DNA from: Acidobacteriota bacterium
GTDB lineage: Bacteria > Acidobacteriota > Vicinamibacteria > Vicinamibacterales > CAVVIG01
Assembly: GCA_003222535.1 (NCBI GenBank)
Contig: QHWJ01000337.1
Location: forward strand, 1 to 45,642
DNA: 45,642 bases
Direction: 5' to 3'
Shown here in pieces: positions 8,663-16,118 of this stretch. The translations under genes and the position numbers were made by a program. The first letter of the stretch is position 1, and each line of letters opens with the position of its first letter. Under the pieces are notes generated by a model. That model made no database searches and was not told the DNA's origin. It saw nothing but the letters and a program-made list of their open reading frames with translations.

Positions 8663-8976
8663 TCCACGGACGCTGGTTCTAACTCGAGGACGATGGCGTC
8701 GAGTCTTCCGCCAAGCCCTTCGGCGAACTTCTTCATGTCGTCGCGCAGCTGCTCCATCTGCACGTCGAACTTGCGGCCCTGCGCGTCGATTCTGCCGCCG
8801 GGGGTGACGCCCTGCGCGTCGATTCTGTCGCCGAGCCGCGTCTCCACAGCCGCCAGTTCGGTGGCCAGGCCGTCGAACCTCGTCTCGAGTCCGTCGAACC
8901 CGATCTCAAGCCTGTCGATCTTCGTCTCCAGTCTCTCAGGGCGTTCCAGCATCCCCGGGTCTCCCGTGGCCGGCAT
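8620..8976 (-). CDS. Small coiled-coil protein
   Basis: 118 residues from the ATG at 8976, which has an AGGGAGGA Shine-Dalgarno about 10 bases upstream; a longer frame reaches 9066. Residues ~12-95 are a continuous heptad pattern ('ERLETKIDRLEIGFDGLETR', 'LRDDMKKFAEGLGGRLD') with a repeated 'RIDAQG' unit, typical of small bacterial coiled-coil proteins of unknown function. There is no signal peptide in this version. It overlaps the epoxide hydrolase start and is probably its upstream operon partner. The function cannot be inferred. Confidence 0.65.
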   Translation of the reverse strand: MPATGDPGMLERPERLETKIDRLEIGFDGLETRFDGLATELAAVETRLGDRIDAQGVTPGGRIDAQGRKFDVQMEQLRDDMKKFAEGLGGRLDAIVLELEPASVEWITCATQPPRSWS

Positions 8977-9168
8977 CGTAGCATCGTCCTCCCTCGTTAG
9001 ACGATGCGAATGGCGTTCCACCGCAAATAGGGCGGATTCCATAACGAAGGCGTAGACGAGCACCACCGCACGGCCCGTGCGCGCGTCGAGGGCCGAAGAC
9101 GCCGACCGGCGCCAGCGGTCCGATGAGCAGCAAGCTGTAGACGATCAGGTCCCGTCGTGACAGACTGC
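8977..9168 (-). pseudogene. Possible frameshifted membrane-protein fragment
   Basis: On the minus strand one frame reads 'SRRDLIVYSLLLIGPLAPVG' and, after a single-base shift near 9090, a neighbouring frame continues 'ALDARTGRAVVLVYAFVMES', both hydrophobic and protein-like. The second frame runs on into the coiled-coil ORF. This could be a decayed two-helix membrane protein, or the coiled-coil gene could once have had a membrane-anchored N-terminus. Evidence is limited to amino-acid character, so confidence is low. Confidence 0.25.
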
Positions 9169-9275
9169 GCCGGAGCGCCTATGCGTGCGGCCCCATCCAT
9201 GCAGACGAACAGTCTGACCCTGCAAATCCCGCCGGCCGGCGTCTGTTCCGTCGGCGCCTCGCCGCCCAGGCCGGC

Positions 9276-9575
9276 GTGCTGACGAGAACGCGCGTGCGGC
9301 TCGCGTTTGCGATTGCCGTAGCGGTCGACGTGTGCCAATGGGTCCTGGGCCCCGTGGGATGGGCGTTTGCCGACGAGATCCTCGACGTCGTGGCCGCGGT
9401 TCTGATCTCGTGGGCGATCGGGTTTCATCCCCTGCTGCTGCCGGCGTTCGCTCTCGAGTTCCTCCCCGTCGCGGACATGCTGCCGACGTGGACCGGATGC
9501 GTGGCGCTTGTCGTGATGCTTCGCCGAAGGCAGGATCCCGCGCCACCGGGCCCAGGCCCGGTCATCGATGTCTGA
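9276..9575 (+). CDS. Small integral membrane protein, unknown function
   Basis: 99 residues with a GTG start at 9276; the same frame is open further upstream without ATG, so the start is uncertain. Three hydrophobic segments are visible: 'LAFAIAVAVDVCQWVLGPVG', 'ILDVVAAVLISWAIGF' and 'LLLPAFALEFLPVADMLPTW', the last followed by 'CVALVVMLRR'. The motif 'FLPVADMLPTWTGCVALVV' resembles small conserved hypothetical membrane proteins found in many Gram-negatives. No enzymatic residues are apparent and no operon partner is obvious. Confidence 0.65.
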   Translation: MLTRTRVRLAFAIAVAVDVCQWVLGPVGWAFADEILDVVAAVLISWAIGFHPLLLPAFALEFLPVADMLPTWTGCVALVVMLRRRQDPAPPGPGPVIDV

Positions 9576-10611
9576 GCGCGCCTGCTCCCGTTCTGTCCGT
9601 GTCTCGCTCCAGACCGCCAGTTGAGAAGTCTGGCGTCGCAACCGAATGCAGCCAGAAGACAGCTTCTAAAGCCCACCGGCCAACACTTGCTTCATTCGCT
9701 GCGACATTGGCTTTGGAAGACGTCTGGTGGATGGTGCGCCGCCGACGTAGCGAAAGACTTCGGGGCGCATGACAAAAATGTCTGGAGTGTCCGCCTTCAT
9801 CGGTTCTCTGTCGCGTACGGCTGAAGCCGCATATTACGGGACGCGATTTCTCACGCGCTCTTCAGCCCTGTCGTTACGGCAGCGGCGAGAGGATAGCGGG
9901 AGCACCAACGGCAGCGGCGCGGCTACGGTCATGGCGAGCCTGTCATGTCGCTATCGGCAATCGGGTTGTTCGGCTCTGGATCGCGTATGGCATCGGCGTA
10001 GCGAAGGGATGCATGACACTTTCTTGCAACATGTCTGCAACGACGACGCAAACTGAAGCGTCGCAAGACACTTGACCGATTGCCTCACGCGAGATCACGA
10101 GAATCCCCCAGATTCACACGATAATCCCGACTCAGAGCTCTTGGCCCATCGGTTGCTATGGCGACTGCGACTGTCACATGGGGAACACACAATATGAACA
10201 GAAGTCGGGAAACGCGCAACAAGAACTCGGCATCTCCCCTCACTAACGGAGCATGAGCAACAGGGCGACTGAGAAGTTGCCCGTGTTCACAGCGTCCACA
10301 TCTGGTGTGTTGATGCCTGCCTGACGCAGGCGAGACCATCAGGCTGCAACCGTTCTACCGTCGCATCCAGAGTGTTTCACGCAAGTAGTTCGCGACCTTC
10401 CGGTCGTAACGTCGGGAGTGTGTTTACTCGAAAACGTATTGGAACCGTACGTCAGTGGTGGCGCGGACAGAGGACATCCCGATGAGCGACGTCGAACTCC
10501 AGGCGCAAGACGGAGCGGGCGCGATACGGAGATGAAGAAGGCCTGCTCGCGAAGATCCAGTGATGAATCAGGTCGAATTCCCGCACGGAATACGGACGTC
10601 GAGCTGCTCCG
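9576..10611. other. Gene-free stretch ahead of the glycan locus
   Basis: I see no supported gene in this kilobase. Base composition is lower in GC and codon bias is absent. A short degenerate relative of the 23594 repeat lies at 9788-9834 (GAGTGTCCGCCTT then ACGGCTGAAGCCG). A small hairpin GCCTG-ACG-CAGGC lies near 10319-10331. The long minus-strand frame that covers 10339-13257 is a shadow of the GH-GT2 gene. Confidence 0.6.
9788..9834. repeat. Degenerate copy of the TIR-bearing repeat
   Basis: GAGTGTCCGCCTT matches the left terminus of the 23594-23788 element (GTAGTGTCCGCCTT), and ACGGCTGAAGCCG matches its right end (AAGGCTGAAGCCG). The middle is missing, so this would be an internally deleted, decayed copy. 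Confidence 0.4.
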
Positions 10612-13188
10612 ATGCATGAAGCGTATTTGCGCGATGTGAGTTCGATCGGAACCAGGGAGCAGGGCCGCGTCCTCGTGGGTGCGCCGCTCCGGACCCCGTG
10701 GGCACCGCCAGGATTGTCCGAACCGCCTGGCCGGCGCCGCCCGGCCATTCAAGGTAAATCCCTGGTCGCCGGCGACCAAAAGCTGTATGTGCGCGGCGTC
10801 ACCTATGGAGCGTTCCGTCCTGATGCAAATGGAGCCGAGTATCACGACCTCGACATCATCGAACGCGATTTCGCCCAGATGGCGGCCAACGGCTTCAACG
10901 CGGTGCGAATCCCCCACACCATGCCGCCGCGCTCGCTGCTCGACGCCGCATATCGGCACGGGCTCTGGGTGATGGTGGGCCTGTCCGCCGAGCAGTACCT
11001 CGGGTTCGTCATCGACCGGCGACGGGATGTGAACCCCGATCGTGTGGTGCGCGACCGAGTACGTCAGTGCGTCGGGCATCCGGCGCTTCTGGCCTACTCG
11101 CTCGGCAACGAGATCCCGACGCAAATCGCGCGTTGGTACGGTCACCGGCGGGTCGAGGGCTATCTGAAGCAGCTCTATTCGACGGTCAAGAACGAGGACC
11201 CCGAGGGACTGGTCACCTATGTGAACTACCCCTCGACGGAATACCTCGAGCTCCCATTCCTCGATCTCGTTTGTTACAACGTGTACCTCGAGAAACAGCC
11301 GGCTCTTGAAGCGTACCTGTCGCGGCTGCAAAACATCGCCGCAGACCGCCCGGTGATTCTCAGTGAAATCGGGCTCGACGCTCTTCGTAACGGCGAGCTC
11401 GCGCAGGCACGCAGTCTCGATTGGCAGATCCGCACGGCCTTCGCCGGCGGCTGTGCCGGCATTTTCGTGTTCGCGTGGACCGACGAATGGCACCGAGCTG
11501 GAGCCGAAGTAGACGACTGGGCCTTCGGCATCACGGACCGTGAGCGCCGGCCCAAGCCGGCCCTCGCCGCCGTTCGTAACGCCCTCGCCGAGGTGCCTTT
11601 CCCTGACCAGGCGTGGCCACGCGTCTCGGTCGTCGTTTGCACCTACAACGGATCGCGGAATATTCGCGGCTGCCTCGAGGGACTGTCGCGCCTGAACTAT
11701 TCGAACTTCGAGGTCATCGTCGTGGACGATGGCTCGACAGACGGCACGCCGGACATCGTGAGCGAATGCGATGTTCGGCTCATTCGGACTGAGAATCGCG
11801 GGCTGAGCAGCGCGCGCAATACGGGCATGCGCGCGGCCACGGGCGACATCGTCGCCTACATCGATGATGACGCCTACCCGGATGCGCACTGGCTGATGTA
11901 TCTCGCGGCCACCTTCGGCAGCACGAAACACGCCGGTGTCGGTGGCCCCAACATCGCGCCACCGGATGACGGGCCGATCGCCGATTGCGTCGCCAACGCA
12001 CCGGGTGGGCCCATGCATGTGCTCCTCTCCGACCGCGAGGCGGAGCACATTCCCGGCTGCAACATGGCGTTCCGTACGGAGTGCCTGGAAGCGATCGGCG
12101 GGTTCGACCCGCAGTTCCGCGTGGCCGGCGACGACGTGGACGTGTGCTGGCGGCTGCGAGAGTGTGGCTGGACTCTCGGGTTCCACCCAGCCGCCGTGGT
12201 CTGGCACCATCGGCGCAACTCGGTGCGCGCGTATTGGAAGCAGCAGCGGGGGTATGGGAAGGCCGAGGCGCTGCTCAAGAAGAAGTGGCCGGAGAAGTAC
12301 AGCGTTACAGGGCAGCTGACATGGGCGGGTCGAATCTACAGCCGCGGGCTCACGAGCGCTTTTGATTTCCGGAGAGGGCGTATCTATCACGGCAGGTGGG
12401 GCGCGGCGCCGTTCCAGAGGTTGTACCAACCGGTGCCTCGCACGCTCTACTCGCTGTCGCTGATGCCCGAATGGTACCTTGCGATTCCCGTTCTCGCGGT
12501 GCTCTCCGGGCTCGGCATGCTGTGGCGGCCACTCCTGCTTGCCCTGCCGCTGCTGGCCTTCACAACAATCGCGCCCGTGGCTCAGGGTTGGTTGAGCACG
12601 AGCTGCGTGAACTTCCCAAGCGCGCTGCCCCGTCCCATGGCACGACTCCGGCGACTCGTCCTTCGCTGTCTTACCGCGTTGCTCCACGTGGTCCATCCTG
12701 TCGCGCGCCTCTGCGGCCGGCTGCAGGGAGAATCGTGTACGCGGCGGCACGGCGTGCGGCCGCGCTTGCCGATGCCAGGGGCCGTCGCGCGGTGGACCGA
12801 GCGTGGCGAAGCACCGGACGTGCGCCTGCGGCGCGTGGAGCAGACGCTCCGAGCCGACGGAGCCCTGGTGCGCCGGGGCGGTGATTGGGACCAGTGGGAC
12901 CTGGAAGTCGCACGCGGCACCCTCGGCACTGCCCGCCTGATCATGGCCGTCGAAGATCACGGCGCCGGCAACCAGCTCGTACGAATACGCTGGTGGCCGA
13001 CCGTGTCGATGACCGCGCTGGCGCTGACCGCGACGACAACGGCCCTGGCGCTTGCGGCGGGTTTCGACGGAGGCTGGTCCGTCGCCGCGATCCTCGGGAT
13101 TGCGGCGGCGTGGGTGACTGTACGCGCTGGCTGGCAGTGCAGTGCAGCGGTTGCCGTCATCGAGCTCGCCGTGTATGAAGAAGGGTAA
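10612..13188 (+). CDS. Clan GH-A glycosidase-like domain fused to GT2 glycosyltransferase
   Basis: 858 residues from the ATG at 10612; no strong Shine-Dalgarno, so the start is provisional. Residues ~50-330 are a GH2/GH5-like TIM barrel: 'YVRGVTYGAFRPD', 'GFNAVRIPHTMPP', acid/base Asn166-Glu167 in 'SLGNEIP' and nucleophile Glu252 in 'PVILSEIGLDA'. Residues ~336-590 are a GT2 (GT-A) domain: 'RVSVVVCTYNGSRN', Asp372-Asp373 ('VDDGSTDGT'), the DXD-like Asp418-420 ('IDDDAYP'), 'GGFDPQF', Asp507-508 ('AGDDVDVCWRL') and 'QQRGYGKAE'. The C-terminal third has TM helices near 625-665 and 805-840. A membrane-anchored enzyme that both polymerises and trims or transfers a glycan is plausible; the direction of the GH domain is inference. 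It opens the forward carbohydrate locus. Confidence 0.85.
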   Translation: MHEAYLRDVSSIGTREQGRVLVGAPLRTPWAPPGLSEPPGRRRPAIQGKSLVAGDQKLYVRGVTYGAFRPDANGAEYHDLDIIERDFAQMAANGFNAVRIPHTMPPRSLLDAAYRHGLWVMVGLSAEQYLGFVIDRRRDVNPDRVVRDRVRQCVGHPALLAYSLGNEIPTQIARWYGHRRVEGYLKQLYSTVKNEDPEGLVTYVNYPSTEYLELPFLDLVCYNVYLEKQPALEAYLSRLQNIAADRPVILSEIGLDALRNGELAQARSLDWQIRTAFAGGCAGIFVFAWTDEWHRAGAEVDDWAFGITDRERRPKPALAAVRNALAEVPFPDQAWPRVSVVVCTYNGSRNIRGCLEGLSRLNYSNFEVIVVDDGSTDGTPDIVSECDVRLIRTENRGLSSARNTGMRAATGDIVAYIDDDAYPDAHWLMYLAATFGSTKHAGVGGPNIAPPDDGPIADCVANAPGGPMHVLLSDREAEHIPGCNMAFRTECLEAIGGFDPQFRVAGDDVDVCWRLRECGWTLGFHPAAVVWHHRRNSVRAYWKQQRGYGKAEALLKKKWPEKYSVTGQLTWAGRIYSRGLTSAFDFRRGRIYHGRWGAAPFQRLYQPVPRTLYSLSLMPEWYLAIPVLAVLSGLGMLWRPLLLALPLLAFTTIAPVAQGWLSTSCVNFPSALPRPMARLRRLVLRCLTALLHVVHPVARLCGRLQGESCTRRHGVRPRLPMPGAVARWTERGEAPDVRLRRVEQTLRADGALVRRGGDWDQWDLEVARGTLGTARLIMAVEDHGAGNQLVRIRWWPTVSMTALALTATTTALALAAGFDGGWSVAAILGIAAAWVTVRAGWQCSAAVAVIELAVYEEG

Positions 13189-13324
13189 GCGACCGGGTAA
13201 CAGATTCCTGTTGGCGTGCTGTTCACGCGAAAGCAAGAGCACCATGCCGCGGGTCATGCGGGCACTGTCAGAGAGCGGCGTGGTCGTCGACGTGATCCAT
13301 CCGCCGGCCAGGGCGATTCAGTGA
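13175..13324 (+). pseudogene. N-terminal fragment of an ATP-grasp protein
   Basis: A 49-residue frame starting at an ATG that overlaps the end of the GH-GT2 gene by 14 bases. Its sequence ('RFLLACCSRESKSTM', 'RVMRALSESGVVVDVIHPPA') lines up with the pre-ATP-grasp N-termini of the two enzymes at 27430 and 28345: compare 'ALSESGVVVDVIHPPARAIQ' with 'VLSERGVKLDLLRPEERMVD' at the same distance from the start. The frame then stops and no ATP-binding domain follows in any frame. It is best read as the surviving head of a third ATP-grasp gene. Alternatively it could be a genuine small protein derived from that domain. Confidence 0.55.
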
Positions 13325-13371
13325 CCGGCGCCAAAGCTTGCCTTGGTGGCTGTGCGCGAGGGATTCACACG

Positions 13372-15960
13372 ATGTCCGGCTTCAAGTTAGTCGTCATCAG
13401 CGTCGTTACGATCCTCATCTGTCTGCTGGCAGCCCGCGGGGAAACGTCGTCGCAAGCCGGCGTCGCTGTCTCTGGCTCCATCGTCGACGAAAGCGCGGGA
13501 GTGATTCCCGGCGCGACAGTCAACCTGCTAGGTCAGAACAGCGCCACGCGGAGTACAACGTCGAAGGCCGACGGAGCATTCGGCTTCGAGGGTGTCGCGC
13601 CGGGCACTTACGTGCTCAGGGCCGAGATCGCCGGTTTCGAGACGTATCAGACCACGATCGTCGTGGGCCAGGAGCCAGTTGCTCGCTTGAAGATTACGCT
13701 GCGGGTGCGAGCCCTGGAAACAGACGTCACGGTCGAAGCGGACGAGCCGGCCGATGCATTTTCAACATCGGCCAGCAACGGCGCGACGCTGAGGATGGAC
13801 GACGACTTTCGTCGTGCGCTTCCCATTGTCGCCAACGACTTCCTGGGCGTGGTCGGGAATTTCTTTTACCCGGCCGCCCAAGGCTCGCAAGGCAACTCCG
13901 TCATCGTTGACGGTGTGGAAGGCGATCAGATCGAAGTGCCGTCGGCGGCCATCGGCACCGTCAGACTCAATCGAAATCCCTACTCCGCCTTGTACCAGCA
14001 TCCGGGGCAGGCGCGGGTCGAGGTTTCGACGAAGCGCGGCCGGAGAAGCCGGTACGACGGGGCGTTCGAGATGTCCGACAGAAATTCTCTCTTTGCCGCG
14101 CGGAACGCGTTTGCGACTTCGACCGAGGATTTGAACCGGCGTCTCCTGCAGCCCACGTTCGGCGGTCCGCTCCCGGGCAAGAAGTCCTCCTTTTACTTCA
14201 CGGCTCAGCGGTTCGTGCACGACGAAAGCGCAGTGGTCAATGCGGAGACGCCGACGGGCACGGTTGTCGCGAACGTGCCGACTTCCCATGATCACAACAG
14301 TGTTTTTGCGCGGATCCAGGCGTGGCCGGACGCGCTCAATACGATGACCGGGACGTACGGTTTCAGCGGCCACGATTATTCGAACCGGGACGCCGGCGGT
14401 TTCAACCTGGCTGAGCGGGGCGTCGCCGCCGGGCGGCAGAAGCACACGCTGACTCTCAGCCATCGTCTGCTCCGTGCGTCCAATTGGCAGAATGACTTCC
14501 TGTTTGGTTTCCTCGATCAGGAAGACCACGCGGGGAGCGCCGCGACCGCCCCGGCGATCGATGTGAACGATGCGTTTTCGTCCGGGCCGTCGCCGTCGTT
14601 CACCCGGGCCAACAGACGATCATTCAATCTCGAGAACACCGCCAGGTATCTGGGTCGCGCCGGACACTCGCTGTCGTTTGGCGGCCGGCTGAGGACCGAT
14701 CACGTCGACGCCTTCGACGCCTCGAATTTTGCCGGCACATACGAGTTCGCCGACCTCCAGGCGTTTGCTGGCAGGACGCCTCTGTTCTTTCGCGTCAATC
14801 GAGGTGATCCGAACGCCGCGTTCAGCGTGTCTGCGGCGAATGGATACGTGCAGGACGAGATCCGCGTCAAGTCGCAGCTCACACTGACCTTTGGTCTGCG
14901 CTACGACTGGCAATCGACGACGAGCGACCGCAACAACTTCGCGCCGCGGTTCGCGTTTGCGTTCGCTCCCGAGAATCACAAGAAAACGATCGTTCGCGGC
15001 GGAGCGGGCATCTTCTATGATGATCTGACGCGCTCGGCGATCGAGAAATCGCTGCTCCTCGACGGCGCCCACCTCCGTGAAATCGTCATTTCCGACCCGT
15101 CTTTCCCTAATCCCTTCTCGAGCGGCGCGGACGTCTCACGGCTGCCGAGCACGGTCCGTGTGGCGCCCGGCATTCGATCCCCCTATTTGTCGGAGGCCAG
15201 CTTGGGCGTCGAGCGGGAGCTCGATCAAAGAAACAGGCTTACGGCGGAGTACTCGTGGTTCCGCGGAACCCATTTGTTCCGCTCCCGCAATATCAACGCG
15301 CCGCTTCCCGGCACGGATCTGCGACCCGACCCGGGCTTTCTCAACATCAATCAGATCGAGTCCTCGGCGTTCTTGCACAGCCAGGCGTTGACTATCAGCT
15401 GGCGAGGGCGCTCCGGCAGGTTCTTTCAGCCTTACGCCCAGTATGTCTTTTCCGAAACGACGAACAACATGTCGGGGACATTCTCGGTTCCAGCGAACAA
15501 CTACGATTTGCGCGCGGAAACAGGGCCGGCCGACGACGACGCGCGACATCGTTTCAACATGATCGGTGTCGTGGCGCTCCCTCGAGGCTTTCAAACGGGC
15601 CTGGTCCTGTCGGTCAGCAGTGGACTGCCCTACGACATCACAACCGGATTCGACGACAACAACGACACGGTTGCCAACGACCGGCCCCCCGGCATCACGC
15701 GGAACACCGGTCGCGGAACGGGAACCGCGCAACTCGACGTGCGGATTTCAAAGAGTTTTGCAGTTGTACGCGTTCAGGACGGGGGGCAGGCGCAACGGCG
15801 CGACACGTTCGACCTCATCGTGGACGTGTTCAACGCGATGAATCGAACCAACTTCAAAGCCATCGTCGGGGATATGAGCTCTCCATTCTTCGGCCGTGCC
15901 AACGTAGCCGCGCCGGCGAGGACAGTTCAATTCTCCGCGAGATACACGCTTCGACGTTAG
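13372..15960 (+). CDS. TonB-dependent-receptor-like outer-membrane barrel with carboxypeptidase-like N-domain
   Basis: 862 residues from the ATG at 13372, with GCGAGGG about 9 bases upstream; the longer frame overlaps the ATP-grasp fragment. A signal peptide ('LVVISVVTILICLLAARG') is followed by a CarboxypepD_reg-like beta-sandwich (~28-110, 'GSIVDESAGVIPGATVNL', 'GVAPGTYVLRAEIAGF'), a plug-like segment ('SQGNSVIVDGVEGDQIEVP') and a long C-terminal barrel with alternating aromatic strands ('FGLRYDW', 'SLGVERELDQRNRLTAEYSW', 'VDVFNAMNRTNF'), ending in 'SARYTLRR'. This is the acidobacterial 'Oar/TonB receptor-like' layout. It probably takes up or exports a large polymer at the outer membrane; no TonB box is clear. 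It sits within the glycan locus, in the same direction. Confidence 0.88.
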   Translation: MSGFKLVVISVVTILICLLAARGETSSQAGVAVSGSIVDESAGVIPGATVNLLGQNSATRSTTSKADGAFGFEGVAPGTYVLRAEIAGFETYQTTIVVGQEPVARLKITLRVRALETDVTVEADEPADAFSTSASNGATLRMDDDFRRALPIVANDFLGVVGNFFYPAAQGSQGNSVIVDGVEGDQIEVPSAAIGTVRLNRNPYSALYQHPGQARVEVSTKRGRRSRYDGAFEMSDRNSLFAARNAFATSTEDLNRRLLQPTFGGPLPGKKSSFYFTAQRFVHDESAVVNAETPTGTVVANVPTSHDHNSVFARIQAWPDALNTMTGTYGFSGHDYSNRDAGGFNLAERGVAAGRQKHTLTLSHRLLRASNWQNDFLFGFLDQEDHAGSAATAPAIDVNDAFSSGPSPSFTRANRRSFNLENTARYLGRAGHSLSFGGRLRTDHVDAFDASNFAGTYEFADLQAFAGRTPLFFRVNRGDPNAAFSVSAANGYVQDEIRVKSQLTLTFGLRYDWQSTTSDRNNFAPRFAFAFAPENHKKTIVRGGAGIFYDDLTRSAIEKSLLLDGAHLREIVISDPSFPNPFSSGADVSRLPSTVRVAPGIRSPYLSEASLGVERELDQRNRLTAEYSWFRGTHLFRSRNINAPLPGTDLRPDPGFLNINQIESSAFLHSQALTISWRGRSGRFFQPYAQYVFSETTNNMSGTFSVPANNYDLRAETGPADDDARHRFNMIGVVALPRGFQTGLVLSVSSGLPYDITTGFDDNNDTVANDRPPGITRNTGRGTGTAQLDVRISKSFAVVRVQDGGQAQRRDTFDLIVDVFNAMNRTNFKAIVGDMSSPFFGRANVAAPARTVQFSARYTLRR

Positions 15961-16013
15961 GGGATCGAATAGGGAATGGCTTGTCGCGATCGGACGTCCG
16001 CTGGCGGCCCACC

Positions 16014-16118
16014 TTCCCGATTCTCCGATGCTGCGGACATTCACTGCCGCGCTGGCTGTTTCTCGAGGACGCCAACGGCGAACCGTATTCGCGACTGATG
16101 GGGCTGACAGGGCGATGA
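16014..16118 (+). pseudogene. Internal fragment of an APH-type kinase
   Basis: A 34-codon stretch without its own start, ending at a TGA (16116-16118) that overlaps the ATG of the ABC-kinase gene. 'PRWLFLEDANGEPYSRL' aligns with 'HCWIFIDEAVGDSYSRL' of the APH domain in that next gene, and the preceding 'FPILRCCGH' with its 'VPSLGYHG'. The hit covers the hinge after the kinase N-lobe; the catalytic loop is absent. I read it as the remains of a separate phosphotransferase gene that once stood in front of the ABC gene. Confidence 0.5.

Noticed and set aside
10339-13257. A 972-codon open frame on the minus strand
   Set aside because: It is the antisense shadow of the GH-GT2 gene, with Arg/His/Pro-rich composition and no motifs. 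The plus-strand gene has clear catalytic residues.
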